From the NCBI GenBank assembly GCA_038316335.1, contig JBBQAM010000013.1, positions 1-64,000 on the forward strand: a DNA stretch of 64,000 nucleotides, given 5' to 3'. The DNA is from JALHST01 sp038316335. GTDB lineage: Bacteria > Bacteroidota > Bacteroidia > Flavobacteriales > Flavobacteriaceae. The translations under genes and the position numbers were made by a program. This document shows, one piece after another, positions 16,642 to 25,289 of the stretch (positions within the stretch are counted from its first letter, which is position 1; each line of letters starts with the position of its first letter). The notes under the pieces are model-generated. The model was not told where the DNA came from, did not search any database, and worked only from the letters and a program-made list of their open reading frames with translations.

Positions 16642-17706
16642 ATGCGAGACCTTCGTCAACCGATCATTGCTTTTGTGAAACTTGGGGATTTCTTCCGGAG
16701 CTATTGTGAATATGCTAAAAATGAACACCAGGACGTTGAAAATGAACAATCTTGGTTTATTAGGTTTGATGAGGCCATTGCAATAGCGAAACATAAAAAT
16801 GGCTGGTTTACCAAGAAAAATATACTTTTTTCCCTCGAGCAATGGGGGCAACTTTTGGTCGAGGAAAATCTTGAAAAATGGATGCTGCAATATAATCTTG
16901 CGCCAAATACCCAGAAAACGGTAGCCTTGATAATGGCAGGAAATATTCCGTTGGTCGGGTTTCACGATTTTTTGTCGGTGCTGATAACGGGTAATACGGT
17001 CATGATCAAGTTGTCGTCGAATGATACTATACTTTTGCCATTGATTGGCGAATACCTTATCGAAATCGCTCCACCCTTATCCCAGAAAATTATTTTCAAA
17101 GAAGGCAAATTCGAAAATTTTGATACCGTAATCGCCACGGGCAGTAACAATACTGCACGCTATTTTGAATATTACTTTGGGAAAGTACCCCATATCATTC
17201 GCAAAAATCGAAATTCGGTTGCCGTGTTAACGGGCAATGAGACAACTAGCCAATTACAGGCCTTAGGCGAGGACATTTTTCGCTACTTCGGGTTGGGCTG
17301 TAGAAATGTTTCCAAGCTTTTTGTTCCGAAAGAGTACGATTTCACTTCTTTTTTTTCCGCCATCGATTCCTATAGGTCATTAATGGACCATGCAAAATAT
17401 GCCAATAATTATGACTATAACAAAGCGGTGTATTTGATGAGTGAATTTGAATTTATTGACAACGGCTTTCTCATTCTTAAAAGAGATAGCGGATTTGGAT
17501 CCCCGATTGCGACTTTATTATATCAGGAGTATGATTCATTAAAGGCCTTAAAAAATGAAATAGCAGCGCAACGCGACAAGATCCAATGCATCGTGGGGAA
17601 AGGCATTTTAGAGAACGAGGTCAACTTTGGTGAAACGCAAAAACCGCATCTGGATACCTATGCCGACCATATTGATACTGTTGAGTTCCTGTTAAAAACA
17701 TCGTAG
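16642..17706 (+). CDS. Acyl-CoA reductase (LuxC-like aldehyde dehydrogenase fold)
   Basis: 354 residues resembling the LuxC/acyl-CoA reductase family. It has VALIMAGNIPLVGFHDFLSVLITGN (about 94-118), the nucleotide region DTVIATGSNNTARYFE, and a candidate nucleophile Cys220 in YFGLGCRNVSKLFVP. LuxC enzymes reduce activated fatty acids to aldehydes with NADPH through a thioester. No LuxA/B/D/E genes are nearby, so bioluminescence is not implied. Its gene lies 70 bases upstream of serC, on the same strand, and is divergent from the ferredoxin. The physiological substrate is unknown. Confidence 0.75.
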   Translation: MRDLRQPIIAFVKLGDFFRSYCEYAKNEHQDVENEQSWFIRFDEAIAIAKHKNGWFTKKNILFSLEQWGQLLVEENLEKWMLQYNLAPNTQKTVALIMAGNIPLVGFHDFLSVLITGNTVMIKLSSNDTILLPLIGEYLIEIAPPLSQKIIFKEGKFENFDTVIATGSNNTARYFEYYFGKVPHIIRKNRNSVAVLTGNETTSQLQALGEDIFRYFGLGCRNVSKLFVPKEYDFTSFFSAIDSYRSLMDHAKYANNYDYNKAVYLMSEFEFIDNGFLILKRDSGFGSPIATLLYQEYDSLKALKNEIAAQRDKIQCIVGKGILENEVNFGETQKPHLDTYADHIDTVEFLLKTS

Positions 17707-17776
17707 AATTATTTAGTATCCGTGCCCTTTTTTACCTATAAATTTATGACCTTAGCACCTTAATTTAAATGAGGAT

Positions 17777-18841
17777 ATGAAAAAACATAATTTCAGTGCC
17801 GGACCCTGTATCTTACCTCAGGAAGTACTTTTAAAAGCTTCTGAAGCAGTTCTTGACTTTAATGGTTCTGGTCTCTCCTTGATTGAAATTTCGCATCGGA
17901 GTAAGGATTTTGTCGCAGTAATGGACAATGCACGTTCATTGGCATTAGAACTCCTCGGGCTTGCCGATTCGGGCTATCAGGCCTTATTTCTTCAAGGCGG
18001 TGCGAGCCTACAATTCGTCATGGCCGCCTACAATCTGCTTGAGACCAAGTCGGGGTATCTGAACACGGGCACATGGAGCAGCAATGCGATCAAGGAAGCA
18101 AAACTTTTTGGCGAAGTATTTGAAGTCGGATCCTCTAAAGACGAAAATTTCAGATACATCCCAAAAGGATATAGTATTCCAAGTGGCTTGGATTATTTGC
18201 ACCTAACCTCGAACAATACGATTTTTGGCACTCAGATCAAAAAATTTCCGACGACCGATACTCCGTTAGTATGTGATATGAGTTCTGATATTTTTTCAAG
18301 GCAACTCGATTTCTCTAAATTCGACTTGATTTATGCCGGAGCTCAAAAAAATATGGGCCCGGCAGGAACCACCTTGGTGATAGTCAAAGAGTCACTTTTG
18401 GGAAAGGTAACTCGAAAAATACCCTCGATATTAGATTATCAGGTGCATATTTCCAAAGAAAGTATGTTTAATACGCCCGCTGTTTTTGCCGTATATGTTT
18501 CAATGCTGACCTTGGAATGGTTGAAGAAGCTCGGTGGAATTTCGGCGATTGAGCAAGTCAATGAGAAAAAAGCCCAGCTGCTCTATTCCGAAATTGATTT
18601 AAATCCGGTTTTCGAAGGATATGCCAACAAAGAAGACCGCTCGATCATGAATGCAACCTTTACGCTCGCAGACAACAACCAAAAAGATACCTTTGAAGCC
18701 CTTTTAAAGGAAGCAGGAATCATTGGTTTAAATGGCCATCGTTCAGTCGGGGGCTATCGCGCGTCAATGTACAATGCGCTTCCTTTGGAAAGTGTCGGTG
18801 TCCTAGTAGATGTAATGAGTGAGATGGAACGTCGTGGATAA
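17777..18841 (+). CDS. serC: 3-phosphoserine aminotransferase
   Basis: 354 residues. PLP enzyme converting 3-phosphohydroxypyruvate and glutamate to 3-phosphoserine; also used in pyridoxal phosphate synthesis. The N terminus KKHNFSAGPCILPQEVL is diagnostic. Lys191 in YAGAQKNMGPAG is the Schiff-base lysine. FLQGGASLQF binds the cofactor phosphate, and the C-terminal GHRSVGGYRASMYNALP is conserved. It is followed by a D-2-hydroxyacid dehydrogenase 66 bases downstream, together supplying serine. Confidence 0.95.
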   Translation: MKKHNFSAGPCILPQEVLLKASEAVLDFNGSGLSLIEISHRSKDFVAVMDNARSLALELLGLADSGYQALFLQGGASLQFVMAAYNLLETKSGYLNTGTWSSNAIKEAKLFGEVFEVGSSKDENFRYIPKGYSIPSGLDYLHLTSNNTIFGTQIKKFPTTDTPLVCDMSSDIFSRQLDFSKFDLIYAGAQKNMGPAGTTLVIVKESLLGKVTRKIPSILDYQVHISKESMFNTPAVFAVYVSMLTLEWLKKLGGISAIEQVNEKKAQLLYSEIDLNPVFEGYANKEDRSIMNATFTLADNNQKDTFEALLKEAGIIGLNGHRSVGGYRASMYNALPLESVGVLVDVMSEMERRG

Positions 18842-18907
18842 TTAAAAAAACAAGGGCACTTAGGCCGCTACTCTATTCCAAAAGTTATAAATTGTTATCG
18901 TGATACA

Positions 18908-19858
18908 ATGAAAATACTAGCGAACGACGGTATATCATCCTCTGGTGTCGAAGCCCTTAAAATTGCAGGCTTCGAGGTATTGACTATCACGGTGGCCCAG
19001 GAACAACTAATCGATTTTATTAATAAAAATGAGATTGTTGGGCTTTTGGTACGTAGTGCTACCAAAGTTAGGAAGGATATTATTGACAGCTGTACCTCCC
19101 TCAAACTGATCGGTCGCGGAGGTGTGGGAATGGACAACATCGATGTCGACTATGCCAAGGAAAAAGGATTACACGTCATAAATACGCCTGCCGCCTCCTC
19201 TGAATCGGTTGCCGAACTTGTTTTCGCCCATTTGTTCGGGGGTGTTCGATTTTTGTATGATGCCAATCGGAACATGCCCTTGGAAGGCGACAGCAAATTC
19301 AAACTGCTCAAAAAAACGTATGAAGGCGGCACAGAACTACGGGGAAAGACCCTTGGTATCCTAGGCTTTGGTAGAATTGGCCAGGCAACTGCCAAAGTGG
19401 CGCTCGGAGTGGGCATGAAAGTGGTCTACTACGATCCTTACATAGAAAAGGCAGCCATCGATATTACTTTTTTCGACGGCCGTACGATTCCGTTTGAATT
19501 TGAAGGTATGTCGCTAGAATCGGTCTTAGGAACTGCTGATTTCATTAGCTTACATGTACCGGCGCAAAAGGAATATGTCATTGGAAAAAAAGAGTTCGAA
19601 ATGATGAAAACCGGGGTAGGTATCGTGAATGCCGCGCGTGGCGGTGTATTGGATGAAGTAGCCTTGGTGGACGCTTTGGAGCATAAAAAGGTCTCTTTTG
19701 CTGGTTTAGATGTATTTGAGTCCGAACCAAGTCCCGAAATCAAAATATTAATGCATCCTAGTATCTCATTAACTCCCCATATTGGGGCAGCAACAAAGGA
19801 AGCACAAGATCGAATAGGCGCTGAACTGGCTGAACAGATTATTGCCCTCTTGATTTAA
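18908..19858 (+). CDS. serA: D-2-hydroxyacid dehydrogenase, probable 3-phosphoglycerate dehydrogenase
   Basis: 316 residues. The Rossmann NAD site is TLGILGFGRIGQATAK (about 142-157). Catalytic residues fit the family: Arg in NAARGGVLDE, Glu in DVFESEP, His in LTPHIGAAT. RSATKVRKDIIDSC and GRGGVGMDNIDVDYAKEKG support a SerA-type enzyme, first step of serine synthesis from 3-phosphoglycerate. It lacks the C-terminal ACT domain that gives serine feedback in longer SerA proteins. Location right after serC is the main argument for the substrate. Confidence 0.85.
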   Translation: MKILANDGISSSGVEALKIAGFEVLTITVAQEQLIDFINKNEIVGLLVRSATKVRKDIIDSCTSLKLIGRGGVGMDNIDVDYAKEKGLHVINTPAASSESVAELVFAHLFGGVRFLYDANRNMPLEGDSKFKLLKKTYEGGTELRGKTLGILGFGRIGQATAKVALGVGMKVVYYDPYIEKAAIDITFFDGRTIPFEFEGMSLESVLGTADFISLHVPAQKEYVIGKKEFEMMKTGVGIVNAARGGVLDEVALVDALEHKKVSFAGLDVFESEPSPEIKILMHPSISLTPHIGAATKEAQDRIGAELAEQIIALLI

Positions 19859-19929
19859 AGCTAACAAGTATGGTATTTGATTGCCAACGATTATTATACA
19901 AATAGTAACCCATTTAAATTAACTATAAA

Positions 19930-20562
19930 ATGTCAGGATTATTAGATTTATTGAACAGCCCAATAGGCAAGCAAGTAATTAACGGAGTCGCCAACCAAAC
20001 TGGGCAACCAGAAAATAAAACGGCTGATGTTCTCAGTATGGCAATGCCACTTATTTTGGGAGCAATGAAAAAAAATGTTTCTACCCCGCAGGGCGCTGAA
20101 GGCCTTATGGGAGCATTAGCCGCAAAGCATGATGGCAGTATCTTGGATAATTTGGGAAGTTTATTTGGCGGTGGGGTCGAACAGTCGGTAGTCGATGATG
20201 GTGCCGGTATATTGGGCCACGTCTTTGGCAACAAACAGCCACAAATAGAAAATGCCTTGAGCCAAAAATCAGGATTGGATGCCAGTGCGATTGCAAACAT
20301 ATTAAAAATAGCTGCTCCCATAATTATGGGATTCGTAGGGCGTCAAACGGCTCAGAGCAATGTCTCGGATGCCGGTAGTATGAATTCTCTTCTTGGGAGC
20401 ATGCTCGGAGGACAGCCAAAACAGAACCAAAGCCTAATCATGAGTTTATTGGATGCCGATGGGGATGGCAGCGTACTTGATGATGTTGCCGGAATGGTGA
20501 TGGGTGCCTCTAAGAAAAAAGGAGGGTTATCAGGACTTTTGGGAGGTCTTTTCGGAAAATAA
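19930..20562 (+). CDS. DUF937 (YidB-like) family protein
   Basis: 210 residues, rich in Gly, Ala and Met, no signal peptide. The N-terminal GLLDLLNSPIGKQVINGVANQTG and the GAMKKNVSTPQGAEGLM region are DUF937 hallmarks. The C-terminal LLDADGDGSVLDDVAGMV is a dockerin/EF-hand-like Ca2+-loop sequence, followed by a Gly/Lys tail (KKKGGLSGLLGGLFGK). No reaction is known for the family. It follows serA and ends at a strong terminator (20592-20618). Confidence 0.85.
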   Translation: MSGLLDLLNSPIGKQVINGVANQTGQPENKTADVLSMAMPLILGAMKKNVSTPQGAEGLMGALAAKHDGSILDNLGSLFGGGVEQSVVDDGAGILGHVFGNKQPQIENALSQKSGLDASAIANILKIAAPIIMGFVGRQTAQSNVSDAGSMNSLLGSMLGGQPKQNQSLIMSLLDADGDGSVLDDVAGMVMGASKKKGGLSGLLGGLFGK

Positions 20563-20591
20563 TAACACTATTTTTACAACAATTAACGAAG

Positions 20592-20618
20592 GCCGTTTGT
20601 CATACAAACGGCTTTTTT
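20592..20618 (+). terminator. Rho-independent terminator after the DUF937 gene
   Basis: GCCGTTTG and CAAACGGC form an 8-base perfect stem with a 5-base loop, followed by six T. It closes the plus-strand unit that includes the DUF937 gene. Confidence 0.9.
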
Positions 20619-20698
20619 AGTATCTTAAGTTGCCTTCATTCGTGGCCTTTTTGAAAGGAATTCGATTTAAACCCGACCATCCCATAAAACAATTGAAA

Positions 20699-21157
20699 AT
20701 GAAAAAGATATCTCTCAAATTTACGGGGCTCTTGATTTTTATTTCCGTCCTCTATGCTAGTTGTGGCAGCAGCAAGCAAAACGTTCACCTTTTGGAAGAT
20801 GAAAAAATCGCTTTTGAACAGACCAAGGGAGACACAATTTCCTTAGCAAATTCCAAGATCGAATATGAAGTAATGATAATAGAACCAGGATTTAATTTTT
20901 GGTTGCGAGGCATTGCGAAACCTGCAGGCTATTATTCCCAATCATTCCTAGAAAATCGGAATCGGATCTATGTTATGAATTGGAACCAAAGAGCGTTACT
21001 TCCCACCCAATATGACCCAAAACTCTACGAACAGCCTATAAATTATGATGCCAATATTGATTATGGGTATGACGTAAATTATAAACTCTATAATTACTTT
21101 ATCTATTTTCAGCGAAAATACAATCAACGTTTGGGGCCTTGGTCGCCACAAATCTAA
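20699..21157 (+). CDS. DUF6146-family lipoprotein
   Basis: 152 residues from ATG 20699. The signal peptide (KKISLKFTGLLIFISVLY) ends in lipobox YASCGSSK, so the mature protein is lipid-anchored. The body has aromatic-rich strands: FNFWLRGIAKPAGYYSQSFLENRN, YVMNWNQRA and a C terminus with YNYFIYFQRKYNQRLGPWSPQ. This matches what I recall of DUF6146, a Bacteroidota family without known function. A longer in-frame start at 20630 would put the hydrophobic segment internally and is rejected. It begins after the terminator, so is independently transcribed. Confidence 0.75.
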   Translation: MKKISLKFTGLLIFISVLYASCGSSKQNVHLLEDEKIAFEQTKGDTISLANSKIEYEVMIIEPGFNFWLRGIAKPAGYYSQSFLENRNRIYVMNWNQRALLPTQYDPKLYEQPINYDANIDYGYDVNYKLYNYFIYFQRKYNQRLGPWSPQI

Positions 21158-21282
21158 CACATAGTATTTTTGGTGCCTGCAGAATTTTTGAAAGTTTACT
21201 GGTCAAACCAATCTTTTCCTAGCTATCGACAAATGATTTATATACGCGATTTTCGATACCATAGAATATGATTTTTTTAACA

Positions 21283-21310
21283 TTTGACCATCGATAATTT
21301 CATAGTTTTG
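21283..21310 (+). promoter_or_regulatory. Promoter of the His/Cys-rich gene and TonB receptor
   Basis: TTTG at 21283-21286, 16-base spacer, then TAGTTTTG at 21303-21310, a perfect -7. The ATG of the next gene starts five bases after the final G, so the mRNA may begin at the start codon. Confidence 0.6.
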
Positions 21311-21314
21311 CGCC

Positions 21315-21647
21315 ATGAGGCCATCCAACCAGAAAGTACTATCGGCATCCATTGCGTTCCTGCTGGTTGTTTGCATCAATATTCCCTCCGTTGTCAAGCT
21401 TACCCATTATTTAATTGGTCAGCATTTGTTGGGTTGTCAAGAAAAGAATGCCTTACATATTCATAAGGCTGAATTTGATTGTGCCTTTCAGAAATTTAAG
21501 CTTGCCCCCCAGGTCTTGGTTGATCTCCAAAAAATAGAGTTCATCCCGTTTGTGATTATTCACGAAGGAAACCATCCTATTTATGTGTTTCAAAGCAACT
21601 ACCAGAAACTTCATTTTAGCTTACGGGCACCTCCAAGCGTAACATAA
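21315..21647 (+). CDS. Small His/Cys-rich exported protein next to TonB receptor
   Basis: 110 residues. A hydrophobic N-terminal segment (VLSASIAFLLVVCINIPSV, about 8-26) acts as signal peptide or anchor. The mature part carries a cluster of potential metal ligands: His31, His37, Cys41, His48, His50, Cys56, then His83, His87 and His100. I do not recognise a named family, but short proteins of this type are often found immediately before zinc or copper TonB receptors in Flavobacteriaceae. The TonB receptor starts 41 bases downstream, so they are likely cotranscribed. A periplasmic metal-handling role is inference. Confidence 0.7.
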   Translation: MRPSNQKVLSASIAFLLVVCINIPSVVKLTHYLIGQHLLGCQEKNALHIHKAEFDCAFQKFKLAPQVLVDLQKIEFIPFVIIHEGNHPIYVFQSNYQKLHFSLRAPPSVT

Positions 21648-21688
21648 CATAGCTATTAGAAAACATTAACGAATTCAACACTTAAGTT

Positions 21689-23908
21689 ATGAAAAAAATA
21701 TTCTTTTCATTGCTCTTTGCAATGTCTTATTTTGTTTGTTCATCCCAAAATTCGCTTACAGGCACGATTAAAGATAACGCGGATAATACCCCCTTGGAAC
21801 AGGTAGAGGTATATTTCCCACAATTGGAAAAAGGTGCCGTGACCCAGGAAGAAGGCACTTATAACCTCGATAATTTACCATTGGGTACGTATAAGATTGT
21901 AGCATCTTATTTGGGGTATAAAACGTTTTCCCAGTCAATTGAAATAAAATCGGGCGTCAATACGCTCGATATTACCTTGGAAAGCAGTGCCATAGAAATG
22001 CAGGAAATCATAGTATCTACACCTTTTCATAAATTACAGAGTGAAAATGTCATGAAAGTCGAGCAGGCCAGTATGGCGGAAGTCAAAAAAACAGGGGCCT
22101 TAACACTGGCCGAGGGCATTACCAGTATTCCCGGGGTTCAAAGTGTTTCAACTGGGGTAAGTATCGGAAAACCGGTCATTAGGGGCTTAAGCTCGAATAG
22201 GGTTTTGGTATACGCACAGGGCATTCGACTCGAAAACCAACAATGGGGAGGCGAGCACGGATTGGGCGTAAGCGATGCGGGCATCGAAAGCGTCGAGGTG
22301 ATCAAAGGGCCCGCTACGTTGCTATATGGATCTGATGCCATGGGCGGCGTTATTTACCTGAATCCCGAAAAATTCGCTTTACCTAAAACAACCGATGGCG
22401 ATATTAATTTTAATTATTTTTCCAATACCCAAGGTCTAGGAACGAATGCCGGGGTAAAGACTTCTGGGGAAAAATTCAAATTTATGGCCCGAGGAAGTAT
22501 CGCATCCCATATTGATTATAAAACAGGTGGGGACCAAAGGGTTACTGATTCACGGTTTAGGGAATATGATTTTAAAACCGGTGTTGGATATCAAGGTACC
22601 ACCTATAAAACCGAACTACGCTATAATTACAACAATTTAAAATTAGGGATACCCGAAACAATAGGATTGCAAAGCACAGACCGTACACCCGAACTACCAT
22701 TTCAGACCATTGACAATCATATGCTCAGTTCCAAAACAAATGTGTTTTTTGAAAACTCAAGTCTTGAAGCGACCTTTGGCTATATTTTTAATGTGCGTAA
22801 AGAATTTGGGGAACAAGTTGATGTTGCCGGTCTGGATATGCATTTAGGCACCATGAGTTACAATCTACAATATGATTTGCCTAAAATGGGAACTGTTGAA
22901 ACCATCTTGGGATTGCAAGGGATGCACGAGCGTAATACCAATTTCGGCGAAGAAGTATTGATACCTGATGCTATCACCAATGACATTGGTTTGCTAGGCA
23001 CATCACACGTTCATTTCGCAAACCGAAGTGACCTGCAGCTCGGTCTCCGCTACGATCATCGCGGCATTGTAGGGGAAGAATCGGGAGTAATTGGTCAAGA
23101 ATCCTATATTGCAGCTTTGGATAAAAACTTCAGTAGCTTTAATGCTTCCGCGGGTTATAAAATAGATTTTGTCAAAAATTTGGTGACTCGATTAAATCTT
23201 GCTACTGGTTTTAGGGCCCCAAATTTGGCCGAGCTTACCTCAAACGGGGTTCATGAAGGAACCAACCGATATGAAATAGGGAATGCTGCGCTCAAGAATG
23301 AAAAGAATTTACAGACCGATCTGGCGTTAGAATATAGTAATCAGCATATTGAAATCTATATCAACGGATTCTACAACACCATCAATGATTATATCTATAT
23401 AGAGCCCAATGGCCAGTTTATTAATGGCAATGCTGTTTTTCTCTATACCCAACGCGATGCCAGATTATACGGTGGGGAGGCGGGCTTCCACTTGCACCCG
23501 CACCCCTTGGATTGGCTGCATCTTGAAAGCACCTTTGAGACCGTCACCGGTAAATTGACGCGTGGTGACTATCTACCCTTTATCCCAGCAAATAGCTTGA
23601 CCAATACCTTACGTATCGAGTTTGACAAGAACAAGGAATGGCTTGATAAGGGCTATACTTTTGTAACCCTGAAATCGGTATTTTCCCAAAACAACGTGAA
23701 TGTATTCGAGACCCCTTCCGAAGGGTATAGTTTATTGAATATCGGACTAGGAGGTACCGTACATATCCTTGATCAACTCGTCGATGTGCGCATCAGTGGG
23801 AATAATATTCTGAACAAGACCTATATAGATCATCTCTCTCGATTAAAAATTGACGGCATACCAAATATCGGACGGAATATTAGCGTCGGAGTAAGTGTCC
23901 CCCTTTAG
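21689..23908 (+). CDS. TonB-dependent outer membrane receptor, metal-uptake type
   Basis: 739 residues. Signal peptide about 1-19, a carboxypeptidase-regulatory-like beta-sandwich about 22-100 (SLTGTIKDNADNTPLEQVEVYFP), plug about 105-230 with IRGLSSNRVLVYAQGIRLE and VEVIKGPATLLYGSDAMGG, then a beta-barrel ending NISVGVSVPL. Size, no SusD partner, and the His/Cys-rich small gene upstream point to a ZnuD/copper/siderophore-type receptor rather than a glycan SusC. It converges with the fatty acid hydroxylase gene with one base between stops. Ligand is not determined. Confidence 0.9.
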   Translation: MKKIFFSLLFAMSYFVCSSQNSLTGTIKDNADNTPLEQVEVYFPQLEKGAVTQEEGTYNLDNLPLGTYKIVASYLGYKTFSQSIEIKSGVNTLDITLESSAIEMQEIIVSTPFHKLQSENVMKVEQASMAEVKKTGALTLAEGITSIPGVQSVSTGVSIGKPVIRGLSSNRVLVYAQGIRLENQQWGGEHGLGVSDAGIESVEVIKGPATLLYGSDAMGGVIYLNPEKFALPKTTDGDINFNYFSNTQGLGTNAGVKTSGEKFKFMARGSIASHIDYKTGGDQRVTDSRFREYDFKTGVGYQGTTYKTELRYNYNNLKLGIPETIGLQSTDRTPELPFQTIDNHMLSSKTNVFFENSSLEATFGYIFNVRKEFGEQVDVAGLDMHLGTMSYNLQYDLPKMGTVETILGLQGMHERNTNFGEEVLIPDAITNDIGLLGTSHVHFANRSDLQLGLRYDHRGIVGEESGVIGQESYIAALDKNFSSFNASAGYKIDFVKNLVTRLNLATGFRAPNLAELTSNGVHEGTNRYEIGNAALKNEKNLQTDLALEYSNQHIEIYINGFYNTINDYIYIEPNGQFINGNAVFLYTQRDARLYGGEAGFHLHPHPLDWLHLESTFETVTGKLTRGDYLPFIPANSLTNTLRIEFDKNKEWLDKGYTFVTLKSVFSQNNVNVFETPSEGYSLLNIGLGGTVHILDQLVDVRISGNNILNKTYIDHLSRLKIDGIPNIGRNISVGVSVPL

Positions 23909-23909
23909 A

Positions 23910-24797
23910 TTAGGGGCTCTTGGTTTTTGATTTTCGGCCAAAAAATCCGAAACGTATTTGCTTTAAAAAAGTTGCTGGCACCATTTCATCCCCTGGAAAA
24001 CCCAAGGGGATGGTGCCACTTTCCTCGGGAATATGGTTGGTCTTAAAAATATAATCCCAAAGACTTAAGCTAATCCCGAAATTGACCCCATACGATCCTT
24101 TTGGCAACACATAGGCATGATGATATAAATGCATTACCGGATTATTCAAAACATATTTCAAAGGGCCCCAGGTAATCTTAATATTCGAATGATTAAAGTG
24201 TCCGATTGCAATGGCAAAAAAATGGACTATAAAAGCCTGTTCCGGTTCAAAACCCCCTAAAACCATAACTCCTAAGGTTTTTAGAGGCTTATAGAATATA
24301 TTTTCCATCCAATGATATCTTAAGTGCGCTGCAAAACCCATTTCTTTCACACTATGGTGAATTTTGTGAAATTTCCAGAGGAATTCATATTTGTGAAGTA
24401 AGACATGGGTAAACCATTGAACAAAATCCAATACCACAAAAAACACGATCAATTGCGCCCAAGTTGGCAGGGATGACAAATCTATTAGGGTCAAACTAGA
24501 CTTTGAAATGCCGATGTCTGAAAAAAAGATTTCCAATAATTTATAAAACCCTGCTATGAAGATTGCGAAGACGAAGAAATTAAAAAACATATAAAAGCCG
24601 TCTAGCCAAAAATCCTTTCTAAAAACCGCCTGACTTTTTCTCCAAGGAAATCGTATTTCCAAGATCCAGACGAACAGGGATAGGATGATAAGGCCCCAAA
24701 AATAATTCATTTGCCAAGGAACTTCGAAAATAATCGAACGCCATGTGTAGTTCACTGTACCAAAAAACGAATTTATAAATGCTTGCCAATAGGACAT
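23910..24797 (-). CDS. Fatty acid hydroxylase (sterol desaturase) superfamily protein
   Basis: 295 residues, about five hydrophobic spans. Di-iron boxes: HVLLHKYE (HxxxH), HKIHHS (HxxHH) and HLYHHA (HxxHH). Sequence differs clearly from the paralogue at 6.9 kb. Substrate unknown; lipid hydroxylation is likely. It starts ten bases after the cytochrome gene, which follows a molybdopterin oxidoreductase by two bases. All three are on the minus strand and are probably one operon, which suggests the cytochrome could be its electron source (inference). Confidence 0.85.
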   Translation of the reverse strand: MSYWQAFINSFFGTVNYTWRSIIFEVPWQMNYFWGLIILSLFVWILEIRFPWRKSQAVFRKDFWLDGFYMFFNFFVFAIFIAGFYKLLEIFFSDIGISKSSLTLIDLSSLPTWAQLIVFFVVLDFVQWFTHVLLHKYEFLWKFHKIHHSVKEMGFAAHLRYHWMENIFYKPLKTLGVMVLGGFEPEQAFIVHFFAIAIGHFNHSNIKITWGPLKYVLNNPVMHLYHHAYVLPKGSYGVNFGISLSLWDYIFKTNHIPEESGTIPLGFPGDEMVPATFLKQIRFGFFGRKSKTKSP

Positions 24798-24807
24798 TCA
24801 ATCTTAT

Positions 24808-25287
24808 TTAATCTTTGAGATCATACCACTCAACATGCGACAAGGCTTCTCTTCTTCCCTTGTTTATTATAGGGTAATTTGTGACCAAATAATTTACAAT
24901 GATGGCTTCATTCTCCCCTAGATCCCATAAGTTCTGCGTTTTCTGCATCCATCGTATCGTGGCTATCCATCGGTCTTTGTCCATTCTATTTTGCATCACA
25001 TACTGCGCAGAATGGCAATTTGTACAATTATTCACAACGGCCATCATACCTTCTGCTTCTATTAAGCCTGTTCTTACATGAATACCGTCAACAATTTGAT
25101 CGGGGTCATCAGAGGTCGAGGGTACTGAAGTATATTCGGCATTAGAAGGAATATTTTCATCGTTAGAAGTGGTACCCTCTTTTAGGAAGAAGATGGCAGC
25201 CACCGCTACGATTACCATGAGGGCACTGATTATAATAAGGATACGATAGGCCCCGCGTGATCTTTTCCAATATTTTGGCTCTTTCAT
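24808..25287 (-). CDS. Membrane-anchored c-type cytochrome
   Basis: 159 residues from ATG 25287 (MKEPKYWKRSRG). A single N-terminal membrane segment (about 13-34: YRILIIISALMVIVAVAAIFF) anchors a periplasmic monohaem domain. Haem is bound at CTNCH (88-92), and a Met near residue 114 (RWMQKTQ) is a candidate sixth ligand. Longer in-frame starts overlap the upstream gene and are rejected. The gene follows the molybdenum oxidoreductase by two bases, matching sulfite-dehydrogenase (SorA-SorB-like) arrangements where the cytochrome takes electrons from the Mo centre. Confidence 0.85.
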   Translation of the reverse strand: MKEPKYWKRSRGAYRILIIISALMVIVAVAAIFFLKEGTTSNDENIPSNAEYTSVPSTSDDPDQIVDGIHVRTGLIEAEGMMAVVNNCTNCHSAQYVMQNRMDKDRWIATIRWMQKTQNLWDLGENEAIIVNYLVTNYPIINKGRREALSHVEWYDLKD

Positions 25288-25289
25288 CT

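Noticed and set aside
16642..17706. Evidence for a lux bioluminescence operon
   Set aside because: Only a LuxC-like reductase is present; no LuxA, B, D or E genes nearby.
21689..23908. SusC-type glycan receptor
   Set aside because: Only 739 residues and no SusD partner gene on either side.
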